Part shown: piece after piece, positions 49,501 to 61,868 of the stretch | Layout of the letters: every line of letters starts with the position of its first letter | How positions within the stretch are numbered: the first letter of the stretch is position 1 | Assembly: GCF_003369915.1 (NCBI RefSeq) | Contig: NC_046676.1 | Location: forward strand, 8,525,501 to 8,589,500 | DNA from: Drosophila miranda | Taxonomy: Eukaryota; Arthropoda; Insecta; Diptera; Drosophilidae | Direction of reading: 5' to 3' | DNA: 64,000 bases | Notes under the pieces: model-generated | What the model was told of the DNA's origin: nothing | Databases searched by the model: none | What the model saw: only the letters and a program-made list of their open reading frames with translations | Position numbers and translations under genes: made by a program

Positions 49501-50308
49501 TGGTCCAACTTCAATTAAAAACTCATTTCATAAGTGGGGAGAAAGTTTTTTTTTCGGGGAAAAACCTTGCCAGAAACGAAACTTTTTTTTGTTGGAAAAA
49601 CGCCAAATAAATTATTGACACGGTTACGAGGGAGGGGTAGCTGGGAGTGCCGACATTTAAAAACCAATTGGGACAAGGAGCCACGGCCAGCGTCTCAAGT
49701 GAATGTCATTTGAATGGGAGAATACATTGCGCATACGACATGGGGGCCATCATCAAAGAAGCATTTTGTTGTGTGGCCCCGGGGGTCGGGTGAATTATGC
49801 AAGGCAGTCTCCTTTGAGCCATACACACCTCTCTGATATCGATTTTACCGTCCTGATTATCATCGTAGGCCTCCATGAAGCAGGACTTCAGCTCCTCGAG
49901 CATTGTGTCTGTGACGGCCTGGGGGATCGGGACGAGAGCAAGAACAAGCATATGATGAAGTGGCAGCTTAAAGTGCTTTATAATGGGGCTTATAATGGGG
50001 CGAAGCTTACCTCTGGACTGATGTCTGTGACATTGGCACTGGCCACGAACTCCCGGAGAAAGCCGTCCAGCTCAGTGCCCTCAATGTAGCCGTTGCCTGC
50101 AATGACAAATGTTGGGAAATCCCTAAGAGAATCACCATCTCTTATCATCGCACTCACCATCCTTGTCGTAGTGGGCCCAGACATCCATGAACTGATTGGC
50201 CGACAGCTTCTTGAGCTCCCGCGACTCAGGATCGCGGTACTGGCGCATAAAATTATGCGCTTTCTCGATCTGTACGCGCTTGGCGGCGGCGGCTGCTGCG
50301 GAATCCAT
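40568..50308 (-). CDS. Cbp53E: Six-EF-hand calbindin Cbp53E
   Basis: Cytosolic Ca2+-binding protein of the calbindin/calretinin/secretagogin family, found in fly neurons and muscle. Exons (minus): 50308-50158, 50096-50011, 49918-49829, 48730-48644, 48540-48400, 48244-48189, 48110-48065, 40970-40914, 40849-40778, 40714-40568; 310 residues, the length I recall for the fly protein. It starts with an Ala run and continues [22 protein letters not shown] loops: [60 protein letters not shown], and a degenerate sixth ([12 protein letters not shown], first position Gly and fifth His), so five loops should bind Ca2+. It ends [10 protein letters not shown]. Introns cut into several loops (1, 5). An acceptor-like CTTAG at 50353-50357 suggests a spliced 5'UTR. 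Confidence 0.94.
41803..41828. repeat. (TTTTC)n microsatellite
   Basis: About five TTTTC units inside the large Cbp53E intron. Confidence 0.85.
42287..42315. repeat. (TTG)n microsatellite
   Basis: Perfect TTG/GTT run inside the large Cbp53E intron. Confidence 0.85.
45333..45358. repeat. (GTTTC)n microsatellite
   Basis: About five GTTTC units inside the large Cbp53E intron. Confidence 0.85.
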
Positions 50309-53300
50309 TTCTTTTTGTTTATGCGGTATTTTTTTCTTGCTAAGAGAAGTACCTAAGGGTAAAGGGTAGAACAAAAAAAAAACAAGCAAATGCCTTAGTT
50401 GAAGTGCAATCACATACATATGTGTGTAGTTCTATACGCGGTTTTGTTATGCAGCAAAAAAGGAGAGTGGAGATCCCCAATGTTGTGTAAAGAATGTGGA
50501 AGTTCCTGTTGTTAGCTGAATATTGGGTAACGGAGTGGTGGAGCCCCGTTGTCAGGCCAGTGTGGGACATGGGGCAGAGAAACCCAGTTGTCAACCTTGC
50601 TGAAACCCTTAAATTAATATCATAAAATACACTCACACCCTACCCAAAGAAACACAGCCGCAGCGGGAGATCCCATGCAGCAAAGGAAGCGCACATTGCA
50701 TTCGTGCCGAACTCCCCCGCAGCGACAGCGTCAGAACAGAAGAGACAGTACGCCACGTACATAGCCCCCTTGCTGACCCGCTCTCTTCGCCACCCTCTAT
50801 GTGCCTCTTTTTGTGCTGTCACAAGTTATCTGAGTTAAATACGTCACAAGGCGGAATAAAGGAAGGAGAAGTGTAAACGAAATTGCTATACAATGTCTAC
50901 AGCTGCCTGGCGGGGGGCGCAGTGCGGTGGTTCTAAAAATAAAACAAGAAAACGCAGAACTTGCAGAGCTCGCGGCAGCGGGAGAGCAGCAGTTAAGTAG
51001 AGCTTAAGACAGAGAGAGAGAAAAAAGAGCAGCCGTTGGGCGAAGCTTAAATCAAAGGCAGAGGCTTGGGCAGAGGGAGAACACAGTAAGCGCAGAGCAC
51101 GAGAGCGAATCTGGAAGCAGAGACAAAGAAGAAGCATTTACTTCTATATCTATTTCTATAGCTTTATGCTTAGCACATTGCTGGCATAGAACGAATGGAC
51201 CTGCGAGGGTATCAAAGCTTCGGATTGATTCGCAGCTATCATTGTTTTTGTATTTGTTGCTCTGCTGTGCTCATCTGTCCTGTCCAAACAGGATATTTGC
51301 AGTGGGAATCGTTGACAGCTTGTTGCGGCTGCTGCGGCTGCTGCGGCTGAGCCACGCACCGGACGCACAGAGGCATAAATTCCCCCGACAGTGGTCTGTC
51401 ATTCAGGGAAATGTCCCATGCAGCTTAATGAGCAGAGCGGACTATATTGTCTATTTAGCAGCCAGAAAGTGAGGAAATCAGGAGACAGAAGACAGAAGAC
51501 AGAAGAAGAGTGCAAATTAATTCCCATTTTGTTTCAGTTTACTATTAAAAGCCACCCACTGTGCCAGAAATGCCGTGCCACCACCAACTTGTTGACTGTC
51601 ATTGTCCTCCTGCTGGCAGCATTCTGTGTCCTCCTCCGCCAACATTGTTTATCGAGCCCCTACCTACCAATAGGTATTAACTTTTCATTTAATTTTGCAG
51701 GCTAGCGAGATGACGGGCGAAAGTTTTTACATTGTTCCCGGGCACTTTAGGAACTTGTGCAATCTGCCAGCATAAAACAAGCGGCTTCCACATTAACCAA
51801 TGAGGGGGGTAGTCAGCGGCGGCCATTAGCTGCAGACCCTTATGACAAAGGCAGAATAAAGACCTTACTGCTCCGACATTTTATGGACTGGAAATTGCAT
51901 TGCACCCAAAGGTTTTGCTCAGGCATCTGCCGTTTCCGCATCACTCCATGATAGTGGGAGACAGAGAGAGCGGGAGAGGGGTACGATTATGGCGTAATGT
52001 TGGCCGAGAACTTTCCCAATTTAGAGTGCAAAATGGCAAATACTCTTGGCCCGAGGCCAAAGGGCCGGCCAGCTAATGTTATATATTGAAGGTTGAACTA
52101 CGGCCGTCATATAAGTTTCGTAATGAAAAGTGCAGAGCAGTGCAAAAATTGCATCGATAAGAACACGAATTTAATGAACAAATAGATAGAGGTGAAAGCG
52201 AACAAGGAAATAAAGCTCGTGTCCCATTATCATGTCTCATCTCGGTTGCACGACGACCAAGAAATCGATAGCGAATCCTATTGAATAGCATAATTTTGGA
52301 TCAGGTAACATCATTAATGGCCGCCTTGCATGGCACACAATTATCAAGCCTCGTTGCATAAGGTTCTGTTAGCACAATGGAAGCGCGCGTGTTCGAGTGC
52401 TCCCACTGAACGCACGACCTGCCACTGCCACAGCGGCTTACCTGTCAATGGATCTGCCCGTCTGTCTGCGTGTGCACACCTCTGACATTGACAGTGGCTC
52501 GTCCTACGCTGTTCCTTATCCTTATCCGTATCCGTATCCCTACCCTACCTTGGCTTCGCCCCCACTTGAGTATATTGTGGGAATGTCGTGGCTTTAAGTG
52601 CATTAAGCTCAGTTTGCAATTTAATTTGAGTGCTTGTCTGTTTACTTCTCACGCTGGCCTCTGTTTTTCTTTTCCTTTTCCCTTTACCAAAGGCAACCCC
52701 TTCCCTTTTTCCACTTTATTCGTGCTTGTTGCTGCCAATTTGCTCCCCCCCCCCCCTTTAGGGTTCGTGCCGGTATTGTTTCTATTTTTAAACGTTTCTC
52801 CCTCGCCGACGCTATTCGACCCAAGTCTGAATTATGCATTAGTGTTTCTTGTGTTTGATTTCCGATGTTGGCCGCCTCGGCTTACGGTTATTTATAGCCT
52901 TAATTGTGCCTCAGGTAATCTTTTCCATTGATTGGGCCTGGGGCTGGTCAAGCAAGGACTTTTGTGTCTGGCAAGGCTATTGATGGTCACACTCCCAATC
53001 AGGCATTGCCAGCCCCCAATTAAGTGATACTTTGTGGGATAAATCGCACACCATTTCTCATCGCTATGAGTGCACTCTCCAACATGAGATTGTGACGTCA
53101 AGCGAGTCAATACGAGTAATAATCACATTAGAGTTATAATGCATCTAATAATTCACTTGGGGGGCACATCCGGGCCCCACATTTTCCATTAGCTTTCGTG
53201 CAGGAAATTTCCTGTTTACTACCTGACCATAATTCACTTTTTCTTTAATGTACAGCCGCGGCACATTCTCCTGTTGCGGCCTTGGGGGGGCGGGGTGGAG

Positions 53301-55560
53301 CTGTTCTACAACTAGAAAAGCATTTTTACAGGCCACCAAATAACCGTCGTATAACCAAGACATCTGCCGCAGCAGTATGAATGTCAGTCGCCCAAAGTCA
53401 TATTCATAAATAATAATATAAAAAAAAGAAAAAAACTCCCACACACACACACACGCATGGACAGACAGACAGCCTTTGAATGTATTCAAGTGCAGCAGTC
53501 CCGGGGCAGACACAAGAAACTGCACGGAAAATTGAAATGAATGAGTGAGTGGCTGAGCGAATGACTGACTGACTGACTGACTGCTTGTGCCTGTTTTAGC
53601 AGTTGAATTATAGAGCAGACATGCCTTCTCTTGTTCGGTTGAGTGTGTGCTTGGGCCTGACTGTACGTACTAGTACGTACCTTGATTCTCTTTCATGCCA
53701 GAGTGAATAAGCCGGCGCCAGGTAGAGCCAGAGCGAGAGCTCAGATGCGGCATTCGCCGTCAAGTGGTCCCCTTCGCTCGGCATAATACCCGTAAACTTA
53801 TCCTTGGCTGGGCGCCACTCCAAAGCACCGAAACCCCAAAGCGAAACAAAAGGCACGAGCTGACATTGACATTTACTACTAGCCGTTACTCGCGGTGGGT
53901 GGTGGGGGGTTGGTGGAGGCGAAACAAGGCCTATCCCATCCATATGTGTCCATGCATACATAATGTAATAGTATTCATCAGTTAATACCTTAAGCTGGTT
54001 ATTAAACGAAGTCTAATACATTGATTTGCATGTAAATGGATGAAACAGAAAACCAAATCTTCGCTTTCCCGGAAAAGGCTTAGTCGGGTGGGGGGGTGGT
54101 GGTGGAAATCGTATAATTTATGGCCCAAGCCCGGAGGTTGACAATTTGTAACACCCGACCAAGTACAGAATTATTTATTGCATTTTATTTTATTGTATTT
54201 TTTGGCAGGGCAGGCATCATAAAAATGCAGTTAAAAATGTAAATGCCAATTTGTTGGGTCCTTAGAAAGCGGAACGGAAGATAATTTACCGAGGTTTGAT
54301 GGAAGTCTTCCTTGTATCTTTTTGAAGGTAAAATAGCGCAGGTTAAAACCAAATCCCTGCACTGCAGCTATCTGTCGCGAAAGAGAGCGAAAGATCTTCT
54401 CGGAGGTGTCGGACTTCTTAAGCAAATTAGCAGCGGTAATTTACGATTCGATTTCGAACAAAACAGAGACAATTTATGGGGTGCAAAAATAGCTTTTAAT
54501 TGGCAAAAGCCATTTGAAATATGGCCATATCAATAGAACTAATCCCAGACCAGACCAGCCCAGCCCAGCCCAGCCCAGAGAGGCAGAGAGAGAGTACTCT
54601 TAATCGAATGGTTTATTGCATTTGATGATTTTAATAAATTGCTTTATTTATTTTTCCTTTCTGTGCCTGCGCCGAACGATTTAGTAGCAGCATTCTGAGG
54701 CATCTGTTGATTTATGGACCCACATACTCGTATGTACACGTGCACCGCCTCACGAGTATACGGAATGCCCTTCTTCTTCCTGCAGATCTTTTTGTAAACA
54801 ATTATAGAAATCCAAGAACGATTTCCTTTGTAATTTATTGTCGATAATCGGCTTAATTTGTATACTCCGTGGAAAAGCGATTACAGCATCGCATGCAAAG
54901 TGCTGATGATGATCCCTCTATATATAGATCTTACAACTGCCAGCTCTGGCCAAATTATTGTCATGCTAGGGAGCTCCGGCTAGGAGATGTTTACAGTTCG
55001 ACTTTTGTGTGTTTAATTTGCCATTTTAATTTGCCTTTTTTCTCGCGCCTCGAAATGTGTGCAAAAGAAGATGTGTGAAAAAATGCTGTGCAGCATACTG
55101 GGTGGGGGTGGGGAGGACGGACTGCTGGGGGGAAATAGTTTTCCCGTTAAGCCAGTTGTGAAAGTTTTCAACTTTTTTTTTTGTTTTTATTTCTCGCAAT
55201 TCAGTCTGGAATTTCATTACGCTTTATTGGTCTACTAGTTTTTTTGTTTGCTGCTGGTCACTCTGGCCAATCTAATTAGCGTTGCATTCGTTGGAGTCTG
55301 TTGGAATTCTATTGAAAAAATACCCTTGCCTTGCATATGCTGGGAGAAATCTAATGAATGGTGGTATTTCCTGTGGCACGGCCGCATGACACGCATGTCC
55401 CGTCCGCCGCCCGCCGCCCGACTGCATCCTGCTGTGCCTTGGAGAGTTTTAATTAAATTCTCTGTGGCATCAGAATCGGATTACCGATGGTGGGAGGCGG
55501 GGCTATGCCAGGGGAGGCTCTGCATGTGGCCATTTTTATGGGCTCTTATTAGTCCCCTGT
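50309..55560. other. Upstream region of Cbp53E, no gene
   Basis: Expected to hold Cbp53E 5' non-coding exons and promoter (minus strand); I cannot fix them. A GA-rich purine stretch at about 51005-51135 and GCTGCGGCT repeats at 51320-51350 are visible. It also contains (AC)n at 53440-53454 and (GACT)n at 53562-53583. No convincing coding exon. Confidence 0.45.
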
Positions 55561-55880
55561 CTGATGGCACTGATGGCGCTTTTCGATCAACGTTTCTCTG
55601 AGGCCGCGCTTTGCTTATTTTTAGTTAGCAGCTAAAAGCAAATTATCGCAAGCTCAAAGCAAAGAGAGAGAGCGAGCGGGCGAGCCAAAGAGAGTGACAG
55701 TGGAGGGGGTGTCGTTCAGTGCGAGATCTGTTCACCTTCTGATGGCACTGGAGCTTTGATCAACGTTTCTCTGAGGCCGCGCTTTGCTTATTTTTAGACA
55801 GCAGCTAAAAGCCCTCCATCGAAAGCTCGAAGGAACGAGAGCGAGAGAGAGACGCAGTGGCGAGGGTTTCGTTCAGTGCG
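55561..55880. repeat. Two-copy tandem duplication (163 and 142 bp)
   Basis: Copy 1 55561-55723, copy 2 55739-55880. Both begin CTGATGGCACTG, share TTTCTCTGAGGCCGCGCTTT followed by GCTTATTTTTAG and GCAGCTAAAAGC, continue into a GA-rich stretch and end TTCGTTCAGTGCG. The middle parts have diverged with indels. The period is about 178 bp. Confidence 0.85.
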
Positions 55881-58800
55881 TATGCTTATGGAGAACTTTC
55901 AAAAGAAACGGCGTGTCTTGTTTTACACTTTGAGATAAAGGATGGGCACGTCGTAATGGAGGTGTCAGTCACTCAATTTGGACGGACACATGTCCAGGAC
56001 ATGCCATAGGTGGGGCAGGACATATGTACATATGTATGCATGATGGCCTATAAATAACAGAACGACATCAAAACCAGGAAAGCAAGAATACCTTCGGTGC
56101 CCAAAGACATTGATTGATCTATGTATGCTTCAATCAACTAATACTATATGATTTAGTCAACTGATCCTATCGGGTCGCCACTCATGAATAGGGTAGATAC
56201 TCGTGCTATACAGACAAATACATTTTTTTTTATTTTTTTTTTAATAAGCGCGAGAGCTACGCAATTACTGGTATTTCCAATTCCATTTCCATTTCCATTG
56301 CGTGGTGTGATACAAATTAAAAACCACCACAAGGAGAGCGAAAAAATGAAAACAAGAATAACAAAGCAGAGTGCCAGCGAACGAAAATCAGAGTCAGTCG
56401 AAAAAACCATCATCTATTATTCTTGTGTTGGCTTTCTGTGTTTTCCAACGAATTCAGGAAAAAGCAGAGCCATAAAAAATCGAACAAAAGATCGCCACGA
56501 ATGCGGGTGGCAGTTTGTTTGTACAATTAAATGTGTACATATTCCACCATATTAATATTTACTTAAGAGTTTTTAAAGGTTTCCCCTCCTCATTGTTTAT
56601 TCCTTTGATGGCGTCACAACTGGCAATTGTCCAACTAGTCCCTCCCACTGAACGATGCAAACATTTACATATAGCCAATATAATACACTGCTGTGTGTAA
56701 ATAATAATCAAGATATAATAATCATAATAAAAAATAATAATGGGGCCCTGGGCCCCAAAACGCAATTAACCAGCTGGAGGTCCATGGCAAGGCAAAGGGA
56801 AACGGAAAACGGAAACGAGTGTGTCAGATTTCTGACTCGAAGAAATGCCCGCAAAGAGAGCCGCAAAGTTATGCTGAATGCTGGGAGCGTCTCCCCAACG
56901 TCTCCAAAGCCAGGGCCCCGGGGAAAGGAGGCCCGCGGCGCGGCAAGAACTTTTCGAAAGAAATGCCTCGTAATTAGAATAATTATTACCGCTAGGCGCG
57001 AATGTTTTGTAATGGCACTTTCAGTTTTGACATTGTTCAAAGATAATTACGGCCCAATACCTGTGGGCGGAATTCCCCCTCTGCGGCGGCCCAATGAATG
57101 AGTGACCTGCTGGGAAATTTAACGGCACTTTGGGAATAGCCACGAAAAGAGCATAGAAAGGCAGGGGGAATAGGGCAAATCAAGTGCGTGTACGGAACTT
57201 TCACTAGTTAAAAGCTTTAATTAGATTAAATTTAGATCGAATACTGTGTACAAAGACCAACCGTCGGAATATCAGAATAAATTCAATTGAATTCTCAAAG
57301 CCAAACAAATTGCCATTTTAAACATCTTATTAATCTTCGGGATACCAAGAAAATGATTAAAATGAATCACAATTGATCATTGCTCATCTCCGCTCCTGTC
57401 AAATGACGTCGGAATATCTAGCGGTTGTTTGTCTTCCGCCGACTGCCTTCTCCAAGAACACCCAGATATTTATAAACGTAATTTCGCTTCCTTCCCATTG
57501 CCATTAAATACAATACTATCTGGCGAAACGCAAACAAGGCCTTCCCTTCATTCTGGGCTCGTTAGCATTCTGGGCATGTCAGACGACGACTGCCCGACTG
57601 CCCGCCAATCATATTTATTTTGATAATTTTTTCGGCTTTCATATTCCAATTCCTATTTATTTATGCTGCACGGGCGCGTGTACAATGCGCTTTTGTGCGA
57701 ATCAAGAGGAACGAAAACAAAAACAAGGGGAGCTTGTTTTTCAGCGACTGAAATATTCGATACCCTGCCAGTGAGTGCTATAAGATGTAGCACTTGGATT
57801 ATTCTGGAAAACAATAGTTTCCCCCCATGAAAACCCTTGACTTTTTCCAATGGCAAACTTTATAATGTAGTAATCGTATAAACATTTTTTATTGAATCAA
57901 AAATGTTACCTTCTTTGGGGAAAGAAAGGGTATTTGAAATAATTGTAAAATTAGTTATTCAAATGTATTCAAAAATAATTCTAGGGCTTTGGTTCGCTGT
58001 GCGAGGCGATTATAAATAAATGCACAAAATAATTGCCATTTGCAGATTGATTGAATTCAGAGGACGCGCTGCTCAGCAAGTGACAATTGGCATGTCGTCC
58101 AATTAGCAAATCTGGCCTCGAAACACGAAACACTCTGCTCTGATTTCGGGCACATCTTCAAGGGAATCCGCACAAAGGGTTGCCATATTTTTAGAGCTGT
58201 ACATACATACATACATACATACATATACATATTATTGCGTTGCTGTTGCATACGCTCGGGCGCCGAGTGCAAGGGAGCCGCTGGGAAATTTATGAATGAG
58301 CATAAATTATGGGGACTCATCGTAAATGTTGGCACGCAGCACACAGGCACACAGGCCCTTGGCATTCCACAACAGCCACATTGACACCCGTCGAGGAGCC
58401 ATTATTTTCCTGCTGTCTGTCCTTCCCCCCGAATCGTGTGTAATTTTGCGAATGAATAAACAAAGACAAGGACATCAACGACGGCATCTCAGTGTCAAGT
58501 CTTTCGACGGCCATTAGGCATACAAATGAGGAGGTATGGCTGTCCCTATTTGAGCCCTTTTATTGAATGCGGGCTTCGCAGAAAAAGTGTCGCCAAAAAG
58601 GTCGGAAGCGACGAAAACCAAATGAAGCCATTTGCAAGCTTCAACCTGTCAGCGACATGAATATTCATGCTGTTGCTCTCTTTTTTTGAGTGTTCGAAAG
58701 GGTTTTGAAAATCTCAAATGTCAGCTCTGGCATGGGACAGCTCTGACTAATTTTAGCTGGATTTGAAGCAGCTTTTGGCATATTTGATGAACACTTTTGA

Positions 58801-60821
58801 ACACCAGCATTTGATAAATTGTTTTTAAAAAAAATATTCAAGGTTTCAGCGTTAGAAAATCGAGCGTACATTTTGAAATATATACATTTTGGCATCTGCT
58901 TTCAATCTGATTTGCATTTTGAAACTTTCCAGAGATCTTTAAGCGTATATCAAAGAATGATCTGATCATCTTTCGTTCAAGGAAATTCAATACAGTGAAA
59001 CATGTCTTGGATGGATACACAGAACAAATACTAAAAAAATTCCATTTAATATTCCTTAATGTATCTATATTTTGTTTATATTGTGTATATTTAAGAGATT
59101 TTTCTTTGTAAATTGCTCAATTTTTGAATAGAATATTTACTTTTTTGAAGCTGCTTCGATTTCCTGTTTTTTGTATTCACTTTTGTGCACTTATCGGACT
59201 TAAATCTTTGAAAATCAACTACTAATGGAACGCACGCGACGATTAACTTTGGATAGTTCACGGGGGACTTTTGGAGAACCGTAAGCGACTAGAATCCTTT
59301 GCAGACTGCTACGAATGCGGACTGGTCTTTGCTTTTATCAAACCAAGAAACTCAACACACGGCAAAACGCCAAAACGCCCAAGAGAGAGAGAGAGCCATC
59401 GTATTTTACCCGGGGCCAAAATGAAGCGTAGGCGCCACCATGTTGCTGGCCGGAGAGGTGGTTGCCGTGCAGCATGTTGCTGGCAACAAACTGTTGAATT
59501 TCTCATTGTTTTTTGGCCCGTTTCCTTTCCTTTTTGTGCGTGTCTGTGGTTCTTCTTCTGCTTCCCTATGTCTCTCCGTGCGGTTTCCAGGCATTCCATA
59601 AACAAACGCCATCCGCCTTTGGTGGACATTCTTGTGGGCCTTTGCTTTCCCTCCATTTTGTGATATTTACTGAAGAATTCTTAGAAAATTGCTTGGCTGG
59701 AAAAGTGAGTGGGCCTTCGTTTATCTTTATCTGCACTGGAAAGCGTATGAGAAATCATAAATAAATATACCTACATATGTACACACTCGTATGAGGAGAA
59801 TATTCTGGAAATGACTTCCGGCACACACTCTCCCCCCCTCCGGACTTTCCAACTTTTGTTTTGACTGGGAAGCATTTTGTGTGCGTGTCACACTGCTTTT
59901 GTGTGCCTGTTAGTGTGTGTGTGTGTGTGTGTGTGTGCGTGGGTGGGTGGGTGGTTGGTTGTGTGCGTGCTCTTTTAATTGTAGTTCCCTCAGGGCCTTT
60001 TGACTTTCAATGTTTTATCTGCATGCCATATTATAATTCACTACGAAAACGACATGCTTACGGCCGTCCTTCAGGGCCTCTTTGAGAGCGTAGCCGTAGC
60101 CGTGGCCTTAGCCAGTCGTCCAAGCAATGTCAAGTGTTACTCATGCCAAGCTCTCTCCTTTGATTCCACCTCGTCTTTCACCTCCCCCTCCTGCCACCAC
60201 CAGTTCCTGTACGACCGACCATGTTGCTGCGCTAGCGTGCCGCTTGGCTCATTCATTATTCATTTTATACTTTCTACTTTCTACTTTTCACATTTTACCT
60301 TCTTCGGTGGCTGCTCTAGCTCTACTATTGTACACATGCTCATATGTTGTGTTCCACAATTGTGCAAGGATTTATGTCCTGAGCCTTTAAAGTTAATTGT
60401 TATGAGTGGTGGGCGCCAGACCCGAAAAAGGGTTTCCACACACCCACTGGGGACCCACTGGGTAGTAAATGAAACTGTTTATTAATCTTTTCTACGTGTG
60501 TGTGTGTATCGTTTAATCCTTGGGTCATATCAAAAGGGACAACGTCCCAGGCTTCCATTATGCAATTGCTTCTTTGGGCTGAGAGAAGTTCATGGAATTT
60601 TGAGATGGACTGAGCGGGATTCGAAGGTGAGCCAAAGGTACAGTTTATGGCCTACATAGTATAGTAATATGTAAACTATGAAGGTCACTTCGTGATCCCT
60701 TCTCACTGGATTACTATGTAGCTAGACTTGCTCAGATGGGCATTTCATTGATTACCTTTTGCCGCATTTTAATGGACGGTAAGGGGAATGAGAGATTGGG
60801 TTCGAACAAAGAACTGATACT
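55881..60821. other. Gene-poor region upstream of Cbp53E
   Basis: AT-rich, unique-looking sequence without supported genes. It includes (CATA)n at 58201-58224 and (GT)n running into GGGT repeats at 59913-59955. An inverted repeat lies at 60652-60721. Open frames up to 161 residues here are low complexity, poorly codon-structured and overlap on both strands. Confidence 0.45.
59913..59955. repeat. (GT)n followed by (GGGT)n
   Basis: GT dinucleotide run passing into three GGGT/GGTG units; gene-free region. Confidence 0.85.
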
Positions 60822-60839
60822 CTATGTATTGTTACGTTT

Positions 60840-61120
60840 AGTGTCCGCCTTCATCTCGAACAGCTCGAAGATGCGATTCGTTTCGCTCTTCTCCGCCTGA
60901 AGCATCTCCAGCACCGTGGACGGCTCTGCATTGGTCGCCTGAAGGGCCTCTACCAGGGTCCTCGGGTCGCCGATCTTTTGTGCATCGTCTGTTTGAGCTG
61001 GAGATCTGTGTTGCTGATTTCTAGACGCTCCTTCAGCTCCCTGATGGTCTCCTGGGTGCCGCCGCTGCCAGCCCGACAAGGTTTTACGTGTTGTTCCGTA
61101 CAGCTCCGAGCCGAGACTGG
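60840..61120 (-). pseudogene. Frameshifted fragment of a coiled-coil protein gene
   Basis: On the minus strand three reading-frame blocks with typical fly coding composition follow one another: ELYGTTRKTLSG, then (frame change near 61070) GGTQETIRELKERLEISNTD and LQLKQTM, then (frame change near 60990) KIGDPRTLVEALQATNAEPS and TVLEMLQAEKSETNRIFELF. The heptad pattern indicates a coiled coil. Two frame changes in ~250 bases, no ATG in context and no flanking exons suggest a decayed partial gene copy. Parent gene not recognised. Alternatively these are real exons separated by frame-shifting introns, but the gaps are too short for introns. Confidence 0.5.
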
Positions 61121-61868
61121 ATATTAGAACAATAGTCAGCATACCTTATCTCCATTCGTTACGGTATCTGTGTAACGCCTTCGTAGACAACTTTTTCATG
61201 AATAAAATCTCACTTGAATGCCGCGCATTAGCCACTCAACATGGCCAAACTTTCGGCGGCTTTGTAATCTGGCAATAAATTACAATTCCTAATGCTTCCA
61301 AAGCAGATCTTGCCGCAAGGCGGAGAGGGGGTGGTAGTGTAGGGGAAATTCCTAGGGCCTCGTATGGCAAGCAAAAAACAAACCGAAAGGAAATCATTTG
61401 TTTATATTTTCTCAATTAAAATAATTAAATACCAAATAAATGTGCTCGAAAGACAACAACAAAAAATATAGTTACCTGAGAGTGGCGTACAAAATGGCCG
61501 AAAATAGATTTTTAGAGAAATGCCCAAAGCATATGCTCGATTTAAGTCGTTTTCCAAGTAGCTTTGTTTAGATTTGTTTTAATTGAAATTATGTATATTC
61601 GTAGTGCAAAAGAAAAGCTGTTGCTCTGGATTTTCCATTTCCCAGAGACAGATTTCCAGGAAATATTGTACACATATAATATACATAGTAATACATATAA
61701 TATATGTACATATTGTGTATAAATAAAGAACACTTTCAATACCGAGAATGTGTAAATTTGTTAATGGGATTTTGTGGGGTCCCCATGAATAAAACATTAA
61801 CTGAATCAAATGTGCAATCAAAACGAGGGGGAACGTTGTGAGTTGCTGCGGACACCGCAACTCTACAG

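Noticed and set aside
52369..52400. tRNA-like A-box (TTAGCACAATGG) and B-box (GTTCGAGTGC)
   Set aside because: The boxes are only about 10 bases apart, so no anticodon arm fits. Chance match or a badly deleted tRNA-derived repeat.
59271..59663. 130-residue open frame (plus) and its 115-residue antisense shadow
   Set aside because: Both strands open through the same GC-rich patch; low-complexity translation, no exon signals or homology.
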